Source: Gelatoporia subvermispora B (taxonomy: Eukaryota > Basidiomycota > Agaricomycetes > Polyporales > Gelatoporiaceae). Taken from it: 64,000 nucleotides of DNA. Made by a program: the position numbers and the translations under genes. The stretch covers positions 1,474,693 to 1,538,692 of the forward strand of contig KB445795.1 in assembly GCA_000320605.2 (NCBI GenBank), in the 5' to 3' direction. Shown piece after piece: positions 34,747 to 46,700 of this stretch. Every line of letters begins with the position of its first letter. Within the stretch, counting starts at the first letter, position 1. A model generated the notes under the pieces. The model worked only from the letters and a program-made list of their open reading frames with translations. It made no database searches and was not told the DNA's origin.

Positions 34747-37653
34747 TCAGCCCTGGTCGTCCGCATCTCGCTTGCGCTTCATCTCTCTTGACACCTTGTG
34801 TTGTGCGGCCTCGTGCTTCGCAAGCTCGGTCGGCACTTTCGATACTGGGCTCTTCGAGATCTCTGCGTGCGAAAAGGATGATCAGTACATCTGGGAGCCG
34901 ACGGCAACGCAGGAAAAGGGTGTACCTTGCTTGAGATCGTACCTAACCGGCCGAAAGAAGCGATCAGCGTGCGTTCATGCGATGAGAGCAGTACGATAAG
35001 AGGAATATCACAGTATCGTGGGGAGTGAAGAGCGGAAGGCGGAATTGGCACGATAAAAAGAAAAAGGGAGAATACGCACATCACTTCTTCGTCGTCGTTT
35101 GTCAGGAATGTGATCGACGTTCCCTGTTTGCCAGCACGACCAGTACGACCTGCACGTGGACAATCGGCGGCTTTTCAGGGTGGCAAAGTGCATTACACAT
35201 ACCGATACGATGGACATAAGCTTCGATGGTGTTGGCCATCTGATAGTTGACGACCAAACTGACGTCCTGGACATCGATACCACGTCCAGCGAGATCTGTA
35301 GCGACCAGGATGTCTGAGTCGCCCGTGCGTAATGACTGTAGTGCCGCCTCTCGCTGCTCTTGGTTCTTGCCAGAGTGCAAAGTAGCCGCGCTCCACTGCG
35401 TGACCCTTTGGTTAGCAGGGGTGCAAAATCGGGCATCAGCATTTACTCACCCCTGCGCGCTGGAGATCCTTGGCCACCATATCCGCGGTCTTCTTCTGGT
35501 TGACGAAAACAATTATTGGGGCGGCGTATTGCCCGCTGTTGAATATCTCCAACATACGTTGTCTAGAGATAGATCAGCTACATTGAACGATGAAATAAAT
35601 CCAAACGACCCACTTCTTCTTTTCGTCTCCACTCACAAACTCGACCTTCTGTTCAACGGTGTCGACGGCCCTACCAGCTTCACCGATAGTGATGATCGCA
35701 GGCTTCTTCAGGTACTTCTTTGCAAGCCGCTCAACAGGCGGTGGCATAGTGGCAGAGAAGAGTGTCGTAACACGGTTACGGCCCTTCTTGATCATTGTTT
35801 CGCCATCGACATCCATCTGCTCGCCTTGGTCCTCACCCTCCATGGTATCGCTCGGGAGTTTGTCGAGGATGAAGGTCAGATCTACCTCGAATCCAAGGTT
35901 GACCATACGATCTGCCTCGTCCATAACGACGTAGCGACATTGAGACAAGACGATGACATGGCGCTCGATGACGTCTTTCAAACGACCAGGAGTAGCGATG
36001 ATGATTTCCGCGCCCGACCGCAGATTAAATTGTTGTTCCTCGACAGAACGCTAGTGGAATGAGCGGTCAGGTAATGAAGAACACAGTATTGTGTAGACAC
36101 GTACACCTCCGACGATGGAAACACAAGTGAATCCCAGTGGGCCTGCGAATTTCTTGGTCTCTGATTCAATTTGCTGCGCCAACTCACGAGTCGGTGCCAT
36201 AATGAGAGCATACGGGCCAAGATGCCTAATTTCGTCGGTGAAAGGAGGTAGCTTCGAGATGAACGAAAGCATGGGGATGACGAAAGCGGCCGTCTTACCG
36301 GAACCTTGGAGGAGAATTAATGAACGGAGACATAGCAAGTGCCAAGTGACTCACCCGTCTCAGCGATACCAATGATGTCTCGGTTCTGCAAACCGATAGG
36401 GATTGCTTGTCGCTGGATTGGGGACGGCTCCTTATAGCCGATTTTGTCAATGACTTCGAGTATCTCGGACGGAATGATAGACTCCTTCCACGAACGAAGG
36501 GGGTGCGGGATTTGTCCACCTGCAACCATATGTTAGCACATTATTGCTATGATGACGTACTCAGATAAATCTCACCTCGGGCAGCGATGCTGAAATCCTC
36601 CCGGAAGATACGCCAATCGCGTTCTTTCATCTCCTCCAATGACTTATCAGACCAATGTCTTTCGTCCAGGCCCGATCTGGCTGCCTTCCTCCTCTCCATT
36701 GAATCCGCGTGCTGCATGCCCTCGATGTGTTGACCGGTCGCAGGTACCACACCTCCGACATCGTCCATTCCAGCGATGTGGCCCCGGCCAAACATAACCT
36801 GCGCGCCTTGTCTTTGGCTCCCCATTGCAGCTGGCGTCTCTGCACTATACGTATCGTCTTGCTCATCCCAGTCGAAGACAAACTTGCGGTCGTTCATCTT
36901 GCGAATCTTGCGTTTCTTCTTGTCGACGCCAAGGTAACGAGACCGGATAGCATCGAGATCGTCGTTGGTCATCGGTGGAACGTAAGGCTCGGAAACGGCT
37001 GCAATCGCAGAGGGCTGTGATGCATTGCTTGAGCCGGATGGCGGGGGAGGCGGGCCCATGGAAGACAGCGACGAAGTAGATGTGCCAGCGGCAGGACCTG
37101 CTTTTCCTCTGTCTGCCCGAGGACCTGTGGGAACGCCTTGATATGATCCAGACCGTCTGTCGTCTTGCCCTCGAGCGTCTTGCCCTCGAGAATCGCGGTC
37201 TCGCTGATCTCGTCTTCCATAACGGTCTCGATCTCTATCCCTGTCCCTGTCGTAGCGGTCGTCATCTACCGAAGAGGTCGAGGTTAATGAGATGCAAACA
37301 ACTTGACAGATAAGAGATGAACTTGCATCTACCACCACCGCCTCCTCCATACCTAGATGTGCGTTCGCGCTCTCTCTCCCGTTGCCGGAGCCCTTCAGCT
37401 TCGTGCTCGAGTACTTCACGCTCACGTCGTGCTCTTTCCTCCCTATCTTTTTGCTCTTTGATTTCTTGCTCGCGCTTTTCGACCGCAAGCTTAGCGCGTT
37501 GCTCCTTCGTCAGGAACCTGGGCTGTGGCCGGTGTCAACAACATGCATTATTTACCTTCAGAAGATTCGCACCTTTGAAGCGGCTTCCTTCTCGGCCTTC
37601 TGCTTTTGCAGCAGACTTTCTATTGACAGAGGCTCAGCTCTGGCAGATGCCAT
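34747..37653 (-). CDS. PRP28: Pre-mRNA-splicing DEAD-box RNA helicase Prp28
   Basis: ATP-dependent helicase that swaps U1 for U6 at the 5' splice site during spliceosome activation (human DDX23). Starts at ATG 37653 ([19 protein letters not shown]) with a charged coiled N-terminus and an RD-repeat ([20 protein letters not shown]). A linker conserved in Prp28 follows ([51 protein letters not shown]). Helicase motifs in order: Q motif [30 protein letters not shown]; Ia APTRELAQQ; Ib [58 protein letters not shown]. Stop at 34747 after [10 protein letters not shown]. About ten short introns, several splitting helicase motifs. Confidence 0.96.
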
Positions 37654-37940
37654 GGTAGTGGAGACAGAGAGCAGAAGATAGTCCAGATGTAGATTAAGGT
37701 GCTGTGCTGGGTTCGCTCAGGACGTCTGCAAGCACAGTACTACCACTATGCACTCGGTGGCGGGTCCGAGCTGACCGCGCGCCACCAGGTACTCTGCATA
37801 TCACGTGGAGCAGTCCTTACCAGAACTTTTGATTTACGCGCTGAAACACCCTGGTTCCGCCACTAATTAACCAACACCAGCGTTGTGCAGTCCAGAACGT
37901 GTCACAACCTCGCCATCGTGTCAGCTAAATATTCTTTGAC

Positions 37941-38720
37941 ATGAGCAGAAATTTGGAAGACTTCCGTCTTGACTCACCGCGGCTGGAGACACCAGAACCG
38001 GACTCACGGCAGGGGCGCCGAAACATCGTAGAGGACGGTGTGCAGCTTCTCGATGACGAAGGGGCCATCTCAGAACAGGTATGCCTTCACGTTCTTCTTT
38101 ATGGATGTATGACAAAAGCTCACAGACCTCCAAATCGTAGTTTGAGATCTGTTTGAAGCATATCTTTGCGAGATATTGCACACCACCACCTCCACGACCT
38201 TCGCCTTCCTCTGCAGGGCAAATCAGTCTTCTTGCGCCTCCGGAGGGCGCATACCTCACTACAGATGGCTTGGATGCTTGGGCGAAGGATACGAATGGCC
38301 AGCCATTTGATGACGCGACGAAGGAAGAATTACTTGAGTTCATGGATGTCACGGACGACGGTGGTCTAACGTGAGAAGTTTTTATTCCCTAAAATTCCTT
38401 GTTCTGACGAAGATTTTCCACACAGGTTGAAGGGGTTCATGCAGATCTACCAGCTGCAGACGGAGAACGACGAAGAGGAGACGTGGAAAGATCTGGTGAG
38501 TAGATTGCTCGATCTCGCGATGATCAATAATCGTTAACTCCAACACGCTCAGTCGAAACATGGTTTTGATCGTAGTTTGAAACTTGTCACTACGAGACGT
38601 GAAGCAACCGACGCGGAACAACAGTATGCAGCTTGGGTTGACAGTACTGAACGCCACCATGAAGACGGCCCTGTGTCCAGTGGGGTACGATCCACGAACC
38701 CCACAACCGGCTCATCGTGA
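37941..38720 (+). CDS. EF-hand-like protein with a Miro-type helical hand, unknown function
   Basis: Exon 1 (37941 to about 38078) encodes MSRNLEDFRLDSPRLETP...AISEQ. It joins after an intron ending TAG near 38144 to FEICLKHIFARYCTPPPPRPSP. The core reads YLTTDGLDAWAKDTNGQPFDD, then LEFMDVTDDGGLTLKGFMQIY and ETWKDLSKHGFD across two more introns. The D-V-T-D-D-G-G-L-T loop, followed by a helix and E-x-T-W-x-x-L-x-x-x-G, resembles the EF-hand plus EF-hand-associated region of mitochondrial Rho GTPases (Miro). No GTPase domain is present and the whole protein is only about 200 residues. I do not know its function. Stop at 38718-38720. Convergent with the methyltransferase gene. Confidence 0.75.
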
Positions 38721-38975
38721 AGTATCTTAAGTCATACACGGTTGGCCCCACATGGCAGACTCTCTTATACCCTGCACCGACCATGGAGGCTGCCGAGTTG
38801 CGCGATCGTTGCTTGTTCCAAATATGACAGCTGGTCTGTCAATAGGCCATTCACTTCATGGTCACATCATCACATGATACGAGCGGATGAGATGCATATT
38901 CTACGTCATCATGAATATCCGCTGCGTTTACTATGGCGACATTGTACGGCTCGATTTATGCGGGGAAGCGTCCAT

Positions 38976-39905
38976 TTATTGTGGCGAGGTGGAGGTTGTA
39001 TGTGGAGGGCCACGATCAAGTGTCAGTTTCCATATTTCTATGCCGTCCCAATCCTCTTTCGCCCACCGGGCACCACCTTTCTCCATGGCTTTAGATACTC
39101 TTCTATGTGGTATACGTTCCGTGTTCAACTTCCACCTGTCTCGCGCTTCGGCCAGAGTACGATCCAGTAGCTCAGGGTCACGACGTTCCATGCATAGGTA
39201 GATGGGTGGTACGCGAGAGGGCATGTAACCGTCGAGACGAGCACCAGCCAAGGCAGCTAATGTCCGCAGAAGCGGTTGGATCAGGTCCGGAGAATACACT
39301 GTGTCCGACGATATGATCAGGTCGAAGGGTGGCCCAGGGAGGCTTTGATCAGCAGAGTCATGGCGTGATGCATGACGGGAAGTAGAGGCTATGAATTCCT
39401 GGTCATCCCATGTCCATTGCTCTGGCGGTATTGTCCAGTCAAGTACGCGGACATCGATGCGACCACGCTGTATGGGCAGCCTGGGAAGATTTGATACAAT
39501 GTTCGTCTCTAGGACTGAGGAGATTACGTCTGATAGATCCGTGGCTATGACATCCATGCCAATTGAACATAATGCAAGCCTGGATTACACGAGCACACGA
39601 CAGGCAGCGTTTGGACCATTGTTCGACATGAGCCAGTTGATCCAGGAGGATGAGGGTACGCACGCGGATAAGCCCACGCCGCTTCCAAGTTCTATAGCTC
39701 TGAGATTCTTCCCACCGGCAGAGGCGTGCAGAGCTTTACTTCTGTATAGTTCGGCAAGATATAATGACAAGCATTGGGCGCCGAGCCAGAGCGCAGTGCC
39801 ATTTGTACTGCCGTCGTCAAGCTGGACGAGGTGGAAACAAAGATCCTTGAATGGGTACTGGAGAAGAGGCAGATGCTTTGTTTGATGTGCTGGTAATGGA
39901 TTCAT
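38976..39905 (-). CDS. Family-16 (lysine-type) S-adenosylmethionine-dependent methyltransferase
   Basis: Seven-beta-strand methyltransferase of the METTL21/VCPKMT/FAM86 group, which mostly methylate lysines of proteins. Start at ATG 39905 (MNPLPAHQTKHLPLL). Before SAM motif I comes NGTALWLGAQCLSLYLAEL. Motif I is RAIELGSGVGLSA, joined across an intron to LALCSIGMDVIATDLSDVI (the acidic residue that holds the ribose). FDLIISSDTVYSPDLIQPLL is the motif IV/post-IV block typical of family 16. VPPIYLCMERRDPELLDRTL follows, and KEDWDGIEIWKL is near the C-terminus. Two exons (intron about 39555-39650). Substrate cannot be told from the sequence. Confidence 0.87.
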
Positions 39906-40125
39906 GTTGCGCGTGAGCACACACGGGAGAGGGACGACAGAAGGCGACTGGGTTGATGGGTGTCGAGAAGTGAGCCGGCCACGAGGCGCACCAGAGTGTG
40001 ACGGTGACTACCGCGCCTCCACAGTTCAAGTCGGCGTTGTATCCACGTTCCCCACTCCCGCAGTCCTTCCACTCAAATTTCCCTACTGGAGCTCTGGCGA
40101 GCGGCCAGTTGCTGTATACTAGGCC

Positions 40126-43100
40126 ATGAAGGCTTTTCTCAATCGCTTCAACCGCGGTCTTACCAAAGAGAAGGATAGAGAAAGGGACACGATACACAAG
40201 GAGAAACCTCATTTGCCTCCGCTCGCAGAATGGCCGCCTCAACGTGCAACCTCCACTCCAAGTACCATAGATGCATCCAAGCCCCTCCCTGACCTTTCTG
40301 TTCGACCTTTACCCCCAATCGATGAACCTTCATCGTCTGGATCTACCGACTCGTCCTCGACTCCGACTCCGATCGCCAACAACTTACCATTACCACCAGC
40401 AGACGCTCGGGACAGCGGCACAGCCTCGCACTTGTCCAACAAGGATGAAACGCAAGGCGCATCCCGTGCACGTCCAGAGCCTGACTCCACTGGTCGAAGC
40501 TCACGAAAGACCACAAACGGCAGCACGAATTCTGGTGGACCTTCGGAAGGACATAAGAAAGTTGCATTCTTATCCCCGCCACCTACGCCAGGGCCCACTT
40601 CCGACCGTGCGCTACCTGATACTGACGGAGGGACGTCGTCTAACGGCGCGCCATTGAAGACCAATGTCTCTCGCTTCCAAGCTACCCACAGCAAGGACTC
40701 GCGGGGCTCTACGTCGACTGCAGCGTCGTCCAAAACAGATGTCGCGTCCACTCTCAAGTCAGCCAAGCCCGCATCCACGCGTGCCGCCACCTCTCCATTT
40801 CCCGGGAAAGCTCATGGAGACGGTGCCTCGATCCATCAGTCTTTGCGATCCGGCACGCCGTATTCGCAGATGACCAATGCAAGTAGCCGTATCCTCGCTG
40901 CCCAATCCTGGAGTGAAGTTGCCGAGGAGGATCTTGTGTCAAATATCGGCCAGCGGGAGCGCACACGGCAGGAGGTCCTCTGGGAGATTGTTGCGAGCGA
41001 AGAGCGGTCGGTGCAATTATGTGTACCGACTTGTCATTCGAACTAACATTTGTCCAGTTATGTGAATGAACTCCTCAAAATGAGGGAGACCTTCATTGAA
41101 CCTCTTCTTCATCCATATGCATCATCGCCTGTCACCTCCCCCACACCATTGGATTTTGATGATTTCCCGCGCTCGGACACTCCTCGCGAGTCTTTGGAGC
41201 ATCTTCCTATCGCTGCCCGCTTTCTTTCACCCACTCCCAACAGAGCAGGCACACCGACGTCACCGGCACCTTATACCTCAAGAAAGGATGACAATCACCC
41301 CAATATAGACGGAGAGTCACTCAATTCGGCAGAAGAAGAAGAAGCTGAAGATCGCATGGGAGCCGCCTATCACTCACGCCAGAAGGGTGTCACTAACATG
41401 ACTCAGGCGGCGAAACACAACCATCCTCGCTCCCCATACGGCAGTACTGCTGTGCGAAATGCCGCTGGTAAGTACAGCACAACCGTCCCCTTCCCTTCAC
41501 GGTCGCATCAATCGTTACCGCCGCCTCCTCGGGCAAATCCTATGGCATCGTCCACGCATTCTCTGGGCCGACAGTCGCTCATTGCAGAACGCGAACGCGA
41601 TCACTCGACAGATTCTCAGTATACGAAGACAACCGGGATGTCAACTACCAATGTCCTTCGAAAATTCAAGAGAAACCCATCCAATCCTGATACCCTGACC
41701 AATGGCTATGTCGCACTGCATCAGCTACCGGAGGACCTCCGAAAATGCTTGGAAGTTATCGAAGGCGGTATTCTGGAAGGCCATATCCGGCTTAGCGAGG
41801 GCTTGCGCAAACGCTATGAAGAACAATACCCTTTAGTCAGGTCACTGGCAGATGTTTTCGTGTCCAATGTAAGTGACACTATTCCACCTGATCGAATTGG
41901 GCAGTCTCTGACATCGTTTTATAGTCTCATATCTTGCACGGTTACGCTACCTACGTGCTTCATCTCGAGCGTGCGCTAGAACAAGTGGACAATGCGCTCA
42001 ATGCTAGCGCCAGTAAGAAGCCGAAGAAACAGGATGCCGACCAATGGCTGAAGATATGCCAATGTTTGCAAAGGCTGGAAGTCATCGCTGCGGAGAAAGG
42101 CGAAACTGGCCTCGCAATCTCACTGTCGAAACCTTTCCAGCGGTTGCTCAAATACCCTCTCCTTTTCCAGAACCTCCTCTTTCATACCGACCCGAGCACA
42201 TTCGAGTATGAGAGCACTTTACAAATGGTTGCGGAGGTGGAGACTATCGTGCGGAGTATCGAAGATGAGAAGATTCAGAAGGAGGAACGAGATAAGACCA
42301 GAGATGTCTTTGCTCGTATAGACGGACTGGAGAAAGCGAAGCAGCTCATGATCCCAAAGCCATCGAGAATCCTGATGGATGAACGACCTGTCTTAGGTAT
42401 CAATCCTTTGTCCGAAGCAGCTTCAAGGCCGTCGCCTCCTCCCGCTGCCCTTAATCCCAAGGCTGTGAAAGGTAAGACGTCATTCAAGCGATTGAGTGAC
42501 GTCCTACAGACCAGCAGCAGCAACGGAATTGGCGGCAAGAAAGATCAGTGGCTCGTCGTTTTCAATGACGTCGTGTTACGATGCCAACGCACGGGTACAA
42601 CGTCGTTACCTCTGGTTGCTGCGACGAATTCCAGGACCAACTCGCTACCCGAATTGCAAGGCAAAGCGAAGTACGCCACGACTGGCCGACGCGGTTCACA
42701 GACCAAACCGCGCAACCTATACAGGTTCCTGAAGGTATATAAATTTTAATGATACCCTCAACTATCCAAACCCTAACTCGCCATCCCAGATTGAGACATG
42801 GGCTATAGGCGATGTTGTGCAGCCTCGTGAAGGCGTTGTCTCAATGGAAGAGTGCGTAACCCAGCTTTCAGGCTCAGTGACTTTCATGACTTACACCACA
42901 GTAGCGTTGTACGATCGCGACAGAATGTTCATTCTGGCGTGCAGCCAAGAATCGTACCCATGCCGGATGACGATGAAGATGGTGTTGACTCGGACGACTC
43001 TGATCGCAAGAGCAAAATGAGCTTCTCATATTGGGGCGCCGACAAGGTCACGCTTCAAAAGCCGACGCCCAAACCGAGACCGGCCGTTGGCCCTGCGACA

Positions 43101-43523
43101 CGACGAGGTGGAGCATCTGCTACATCTTATGGACGGGAATCGTCTGCAAATGCCAAGTTTGGCACTCGTCTCATGGCTGGAGATGCGCCCAGTGGTGTGC
43201 GACCCGCCAGTCGACGTACGCAGGCGACTCCGACCAGCCGAAGACCACCGGCACACTCTGACGAAGGTCACTCCGTGAAGGCGACAGTCACACGAGAGCG
43301 GGAGCGGGAGCGGGATCGACCAGCCTGGGACGGTAGTACCCGAGCAGCCTCCGCGAACGCTGCAGCCAAACGTACTCGCAACACTTCTCAGACGAGCGCA
43401 GCTACTCGTGCCACTGCTACAAACAAGTCTCTGGCATCTCCATCTCCGTCAGAGGATTCTGGTGTCGGCTTCTATCGGCAGATCGTTGCTCAGGATCCTT
43501 CTCTCAATCGTTTGATTCCATAG
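40126..43523 (+). CDS. Rho guanine nucleotide exchange factor (DH-PH)
   Basis: Activates Rho-family GTPases by nucleotide exchange, usually at sites of polar growth or wall synthesis. Start at ATG 40126 (MKAFLNRFNRGLTKEKDRE). The first 270 residues are S/P/T-rich. The DH domain begins RQEVLWEIVASEERYVNELL, with R and Y joined across an intron at about 41010-41057. After a long insert it resumes at LPEDLRKCLEVIEGGILEG, YEEQYPLVRSLADVFVSN, then HILHGYATYVLHLERALEQV, LSKPFQRLLKYPLLFQNLL (the most conserved DH helix) and YESTLQMVAEVETIV. A PH-like domain follows (DQWLVVFNDVVLRCQRTG, NLYRFLK-IETWAIGD). The C-terminal 200 residues are low complexity (RERERERDRP) and end DPSLNRLIP. The GTPase target is unknown. 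Confidence 0.9.
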
Positions 43524-43879
43524 ATTCCACCGAACGAGCATTTATAATTTACATGTCTCTTGTTCATGCTTTACGTTTTAACGGATTCGTTCACGACCCT
43601 CTTTGTTGCTATCTGACACTGGCACGCTTTCCCGTGCACGTATGCTGTTTCTGTTCTTCCTTCTACAACAATGTCATTCAGTACCCGCAGTCGATGATAC
43701 CTTAGCTCTCCTTACTCGCATGCATTCCCTATTAATATTTGCTCATTGTGCTATCAGTTTTTTGAGTCCTCTCATTTGCACACGTCTCCCACGAGGACAC
43801 CAATCGGACAACTGACAGTTCCTGTCTAATTACACCCTATATCTTGGTCTAGATATATCCTGTACTACAATTATTTTGT
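43524..43879. other. Intergenic region between convergent RhoGEF and ASN1
   Basis: AT-richer 3' flanks of both genes; nothing else seen. Confidence 0.45.
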
Positions 43880-46217
43880 CTAAGTCGATGCCTCGTATGC
43901 TGCGTTGTGTATGCTAACGCTTCTTCCGCTGGGATCCGATGCGCATCCCCAGTCCCCTCGAGGGATCCATCTGCCGAGATACATCCATGAGTGTCAGTCA
44001 ACTGAGGAGATATCACAGGGTACACACCGGACGGCAGTTTTGGCGGCAGTTTCAGACGGGAACAGACCTGATCAACGATAGTGAGACGTGGTGCGAGGGA
44101 AGAATAAGGCTGAACAATGTACCGTCGAAGATCTCGCGGATGTAGTAAGCCTCCTTAGTGTCAGGTGCGTCCTCCGGCCACCGTTCTGCACGCCTCGCGA
44201 ACGCCTCATCAGAAACAACCGACGCAGCTTGATCTTTCATGCTAGAGTCGACCTAGGTTAGAAATCTCCCGGGCACCGACAGTCGCAACCACCCACCCGT
44301 CGATCCACGAGTATCCCACACCATCCGAGAACTGCTCCTTCTGCCGCCACAGGATTGAGCGGGGAAGATATGGCTGAATATGCGTTTGTCAGCTGCACGA
44401 GACCCACGCACTCCGGGAAACACTCACCTTGCCATCTGGTGCGCAGTCGAATGCTTTTCTTATGATGTACTACTTGCGAAGTCAGCCACAGCCCAAGGAA
44501 TACCGTGTAGCGGCACTCGCCTTCTCCATTTTCGGGCAGCCGTCCGCATCAACCTCTTGAGCAGAACCCTTGTTGAACATCTTCTCCTTCGGGTCAACGT
44601 TCATGGCAACCTCAAGGAAGGCCTTGTCGAGGAATGGCACTCTTGCCTCAAGACCCCACGCCATCGTAGATCTATTGTCTATCAGTCTCATGTACCTCGA
44701 AATGAGTGAACGACAGACTTGTTGGCACGCAAGCAGTCGGCTGTGTGCAGGTTCTTGACGCGTCGGACACATTCCTGGTGGAATGACTTGGCATCAGGCG
44801 CGGCATGGAAGTATAGGTAACCTCCGCAGAAGTTCAGCTATGATGCTCATGGGGTAGTGAGCGAAACTTACCGCCGAAAATCTCGTCGCTTCCTTCGCCA
44901 CTTAGCACCATCTTCACACCCATGGCCTTGATCTTTCTGCTAAGGAGGTACATCGGCGTGCTAGCACGGACAGTAGTGACATCGTATGTCTCGAGGTGGT
45001 AAATGACATCAGGGATGGCGTCCAGGCCTTCCTGCACTGTGAAGACATATTCGTGATGAACAGTGCCAAGGTAGTGGGCGGCTTTCCTCGCTGCCAGAAG
45101 ATCAGGCGAGTTCTCGAGACCAATTGAGAAAGAATGTAGTTGGGGCCATGCTGTGATCGTCTCTGCGAGCACATAGTTGGTCAGGATCCTACCGCACGGA
45201 CAGGGCCTGAAGAGACTCACCATACTCTCCGACACCATTTCCGGAAGGAGAAGCAGGACCACTCTGCGCCTCTTGCAGCTTTTTGCGCCTAAGCTCTGCC
45301 TGGATCTGCGCGACTTTATCGGTTTCCCGGGCAGCGATTGCGGCAATCAAACTGCTGTCGAGACCTCCACTAAGCAGCACACCATATGGCACCTCCGACA
45401 TGAGCCGCTTGCGCACAGCCTCCTCGAGTGCCTCGCGCAGAAGGGTCAGATCCGCGGGTTGAGTCGGGATGACGGCCTCTGGACCTTCGAGATCGCCGTC
45501 CCACCAGCTCGGCTGGTAGTAGCGCGTCGTCGAGTTGTCGCGGCTGTCGTAGACATGTCCAGGCGGGAAGGAGATAATCTTGTCGCATTCGTCCACAAGC
45601 GCTTTCAGTTCTGACGCGAAGTAGACGGCGTTGGGCCGCTTGGAGTTCCAGCCTTGGTAAAGGGTGGTAATACCGATGGGATCACGCGCGGCGATGACTC
45701 GCGAGGGCGTCACAGACTCGTCAAGCAGGACGAACGAGAACATCCCATCGAGAAGACTGCACAAGTTCTTGTCGTACTCCATATACTGAGAGAAATCGCA
45801 CACACGCTGTCAGTTGGGACAGAAACCACTCGCATTCCGCAGCTTACCAGCGGGATAATAGGTTCGCAGTCAGAGTGTGTCTTAAACTTGTATGGCTTCT
45901 TAAGGCTCTGACGGAGCTTGACATGGTTGTAGATCTCGCCGTTGACGGCAAGGATAATCTTGCCATCGTTGCTGACGAGAGGCTGCGCTCCAGTGTCTAC
46001 ACTGCTACTCAATCGCAGCTCCTTTCGAATGCGGACGACACAGTCACTCACCCACACCGACGATTGCCAACCGCTCGTGTGCGAGAATGGTCTGCTTTCC
46101 ACAATAGCAGCCCGACCAGTCAGGGCCGCGATGGCGTATCTTCTTCGCGCACGCGATGAGGCGCGGTCTATCTGCTGCAGTGTTTTCAAGACCGTGCGCA
46201 GCGACGATTCCACACAT
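43880..46217 (-). CDS. ASN1: Asparagine synthetase (glutamine-hydrolysing)
   Basis: Cytosolic enzyme making asparagine from aspartate, glutamine and ATP. Start at ATG 46217: [12 protein letters not shown], where Cys2 is the glutaminase nucleophile. The glutaminase domain has [40 protein letters not shown] and [12 protein letters not shown]. The synthetase domain has the ATP-pyrophosphatase loop [67 protein letters not shown] and [20 protein letters not shown]. The last exons are small: [36 protein letters not shown], ending HNAAYEAST at 43880, with introns about 44055-44125 and 43980-44015. All key residues present. Confidence 0.96.
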
Positions 46218-46700
46218 TTTCGAGGATGACTGTAGACGTGGCAGTAGATGGTAAAGGATGACACTTGCACGGTGCTTTTTCGACCCCGCCGACCAAAGCC
46301 GGTGTTTATCCAGAAGTGACTCGGAGATAGATTGCAGCCACTTGGCAGGAACTTGGCAGCCACCGCTCAGATAACCGGATTATCTTATCTACTCATGATT
46401 AGATTAGATCCTCTTCCGTCATTTGTCAAGTAGTTGTCAATTAGACGTTACGACGTCAGCGTTCGCGGGTACGGCTAGGCCAATCGTCCTACTCTGCAGT
46501 TCGGTCGGCTTCAAGATATGCAGATAGTTATTGACTTGCAGAAGCTTCTGGGGCCATGGATAGTAATAGCTAACTCAGTCCCGAGGGACGTGAACAGCGA
46601 GAGAGTATGAGCCATGTCATTCCATGTCCAGATCACTACAGAAACCTTCAGGGTATGGGACTGCCCACTCCACCCGTCCATTCGGCTCAGAGAAGCGCTC
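46218..46700. other. Intergenic region upstream of ASN1
   Basis: Between the ASN1 start and the reductase stop, both on the minus strand. No element recognised. Confidence 0.4.
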
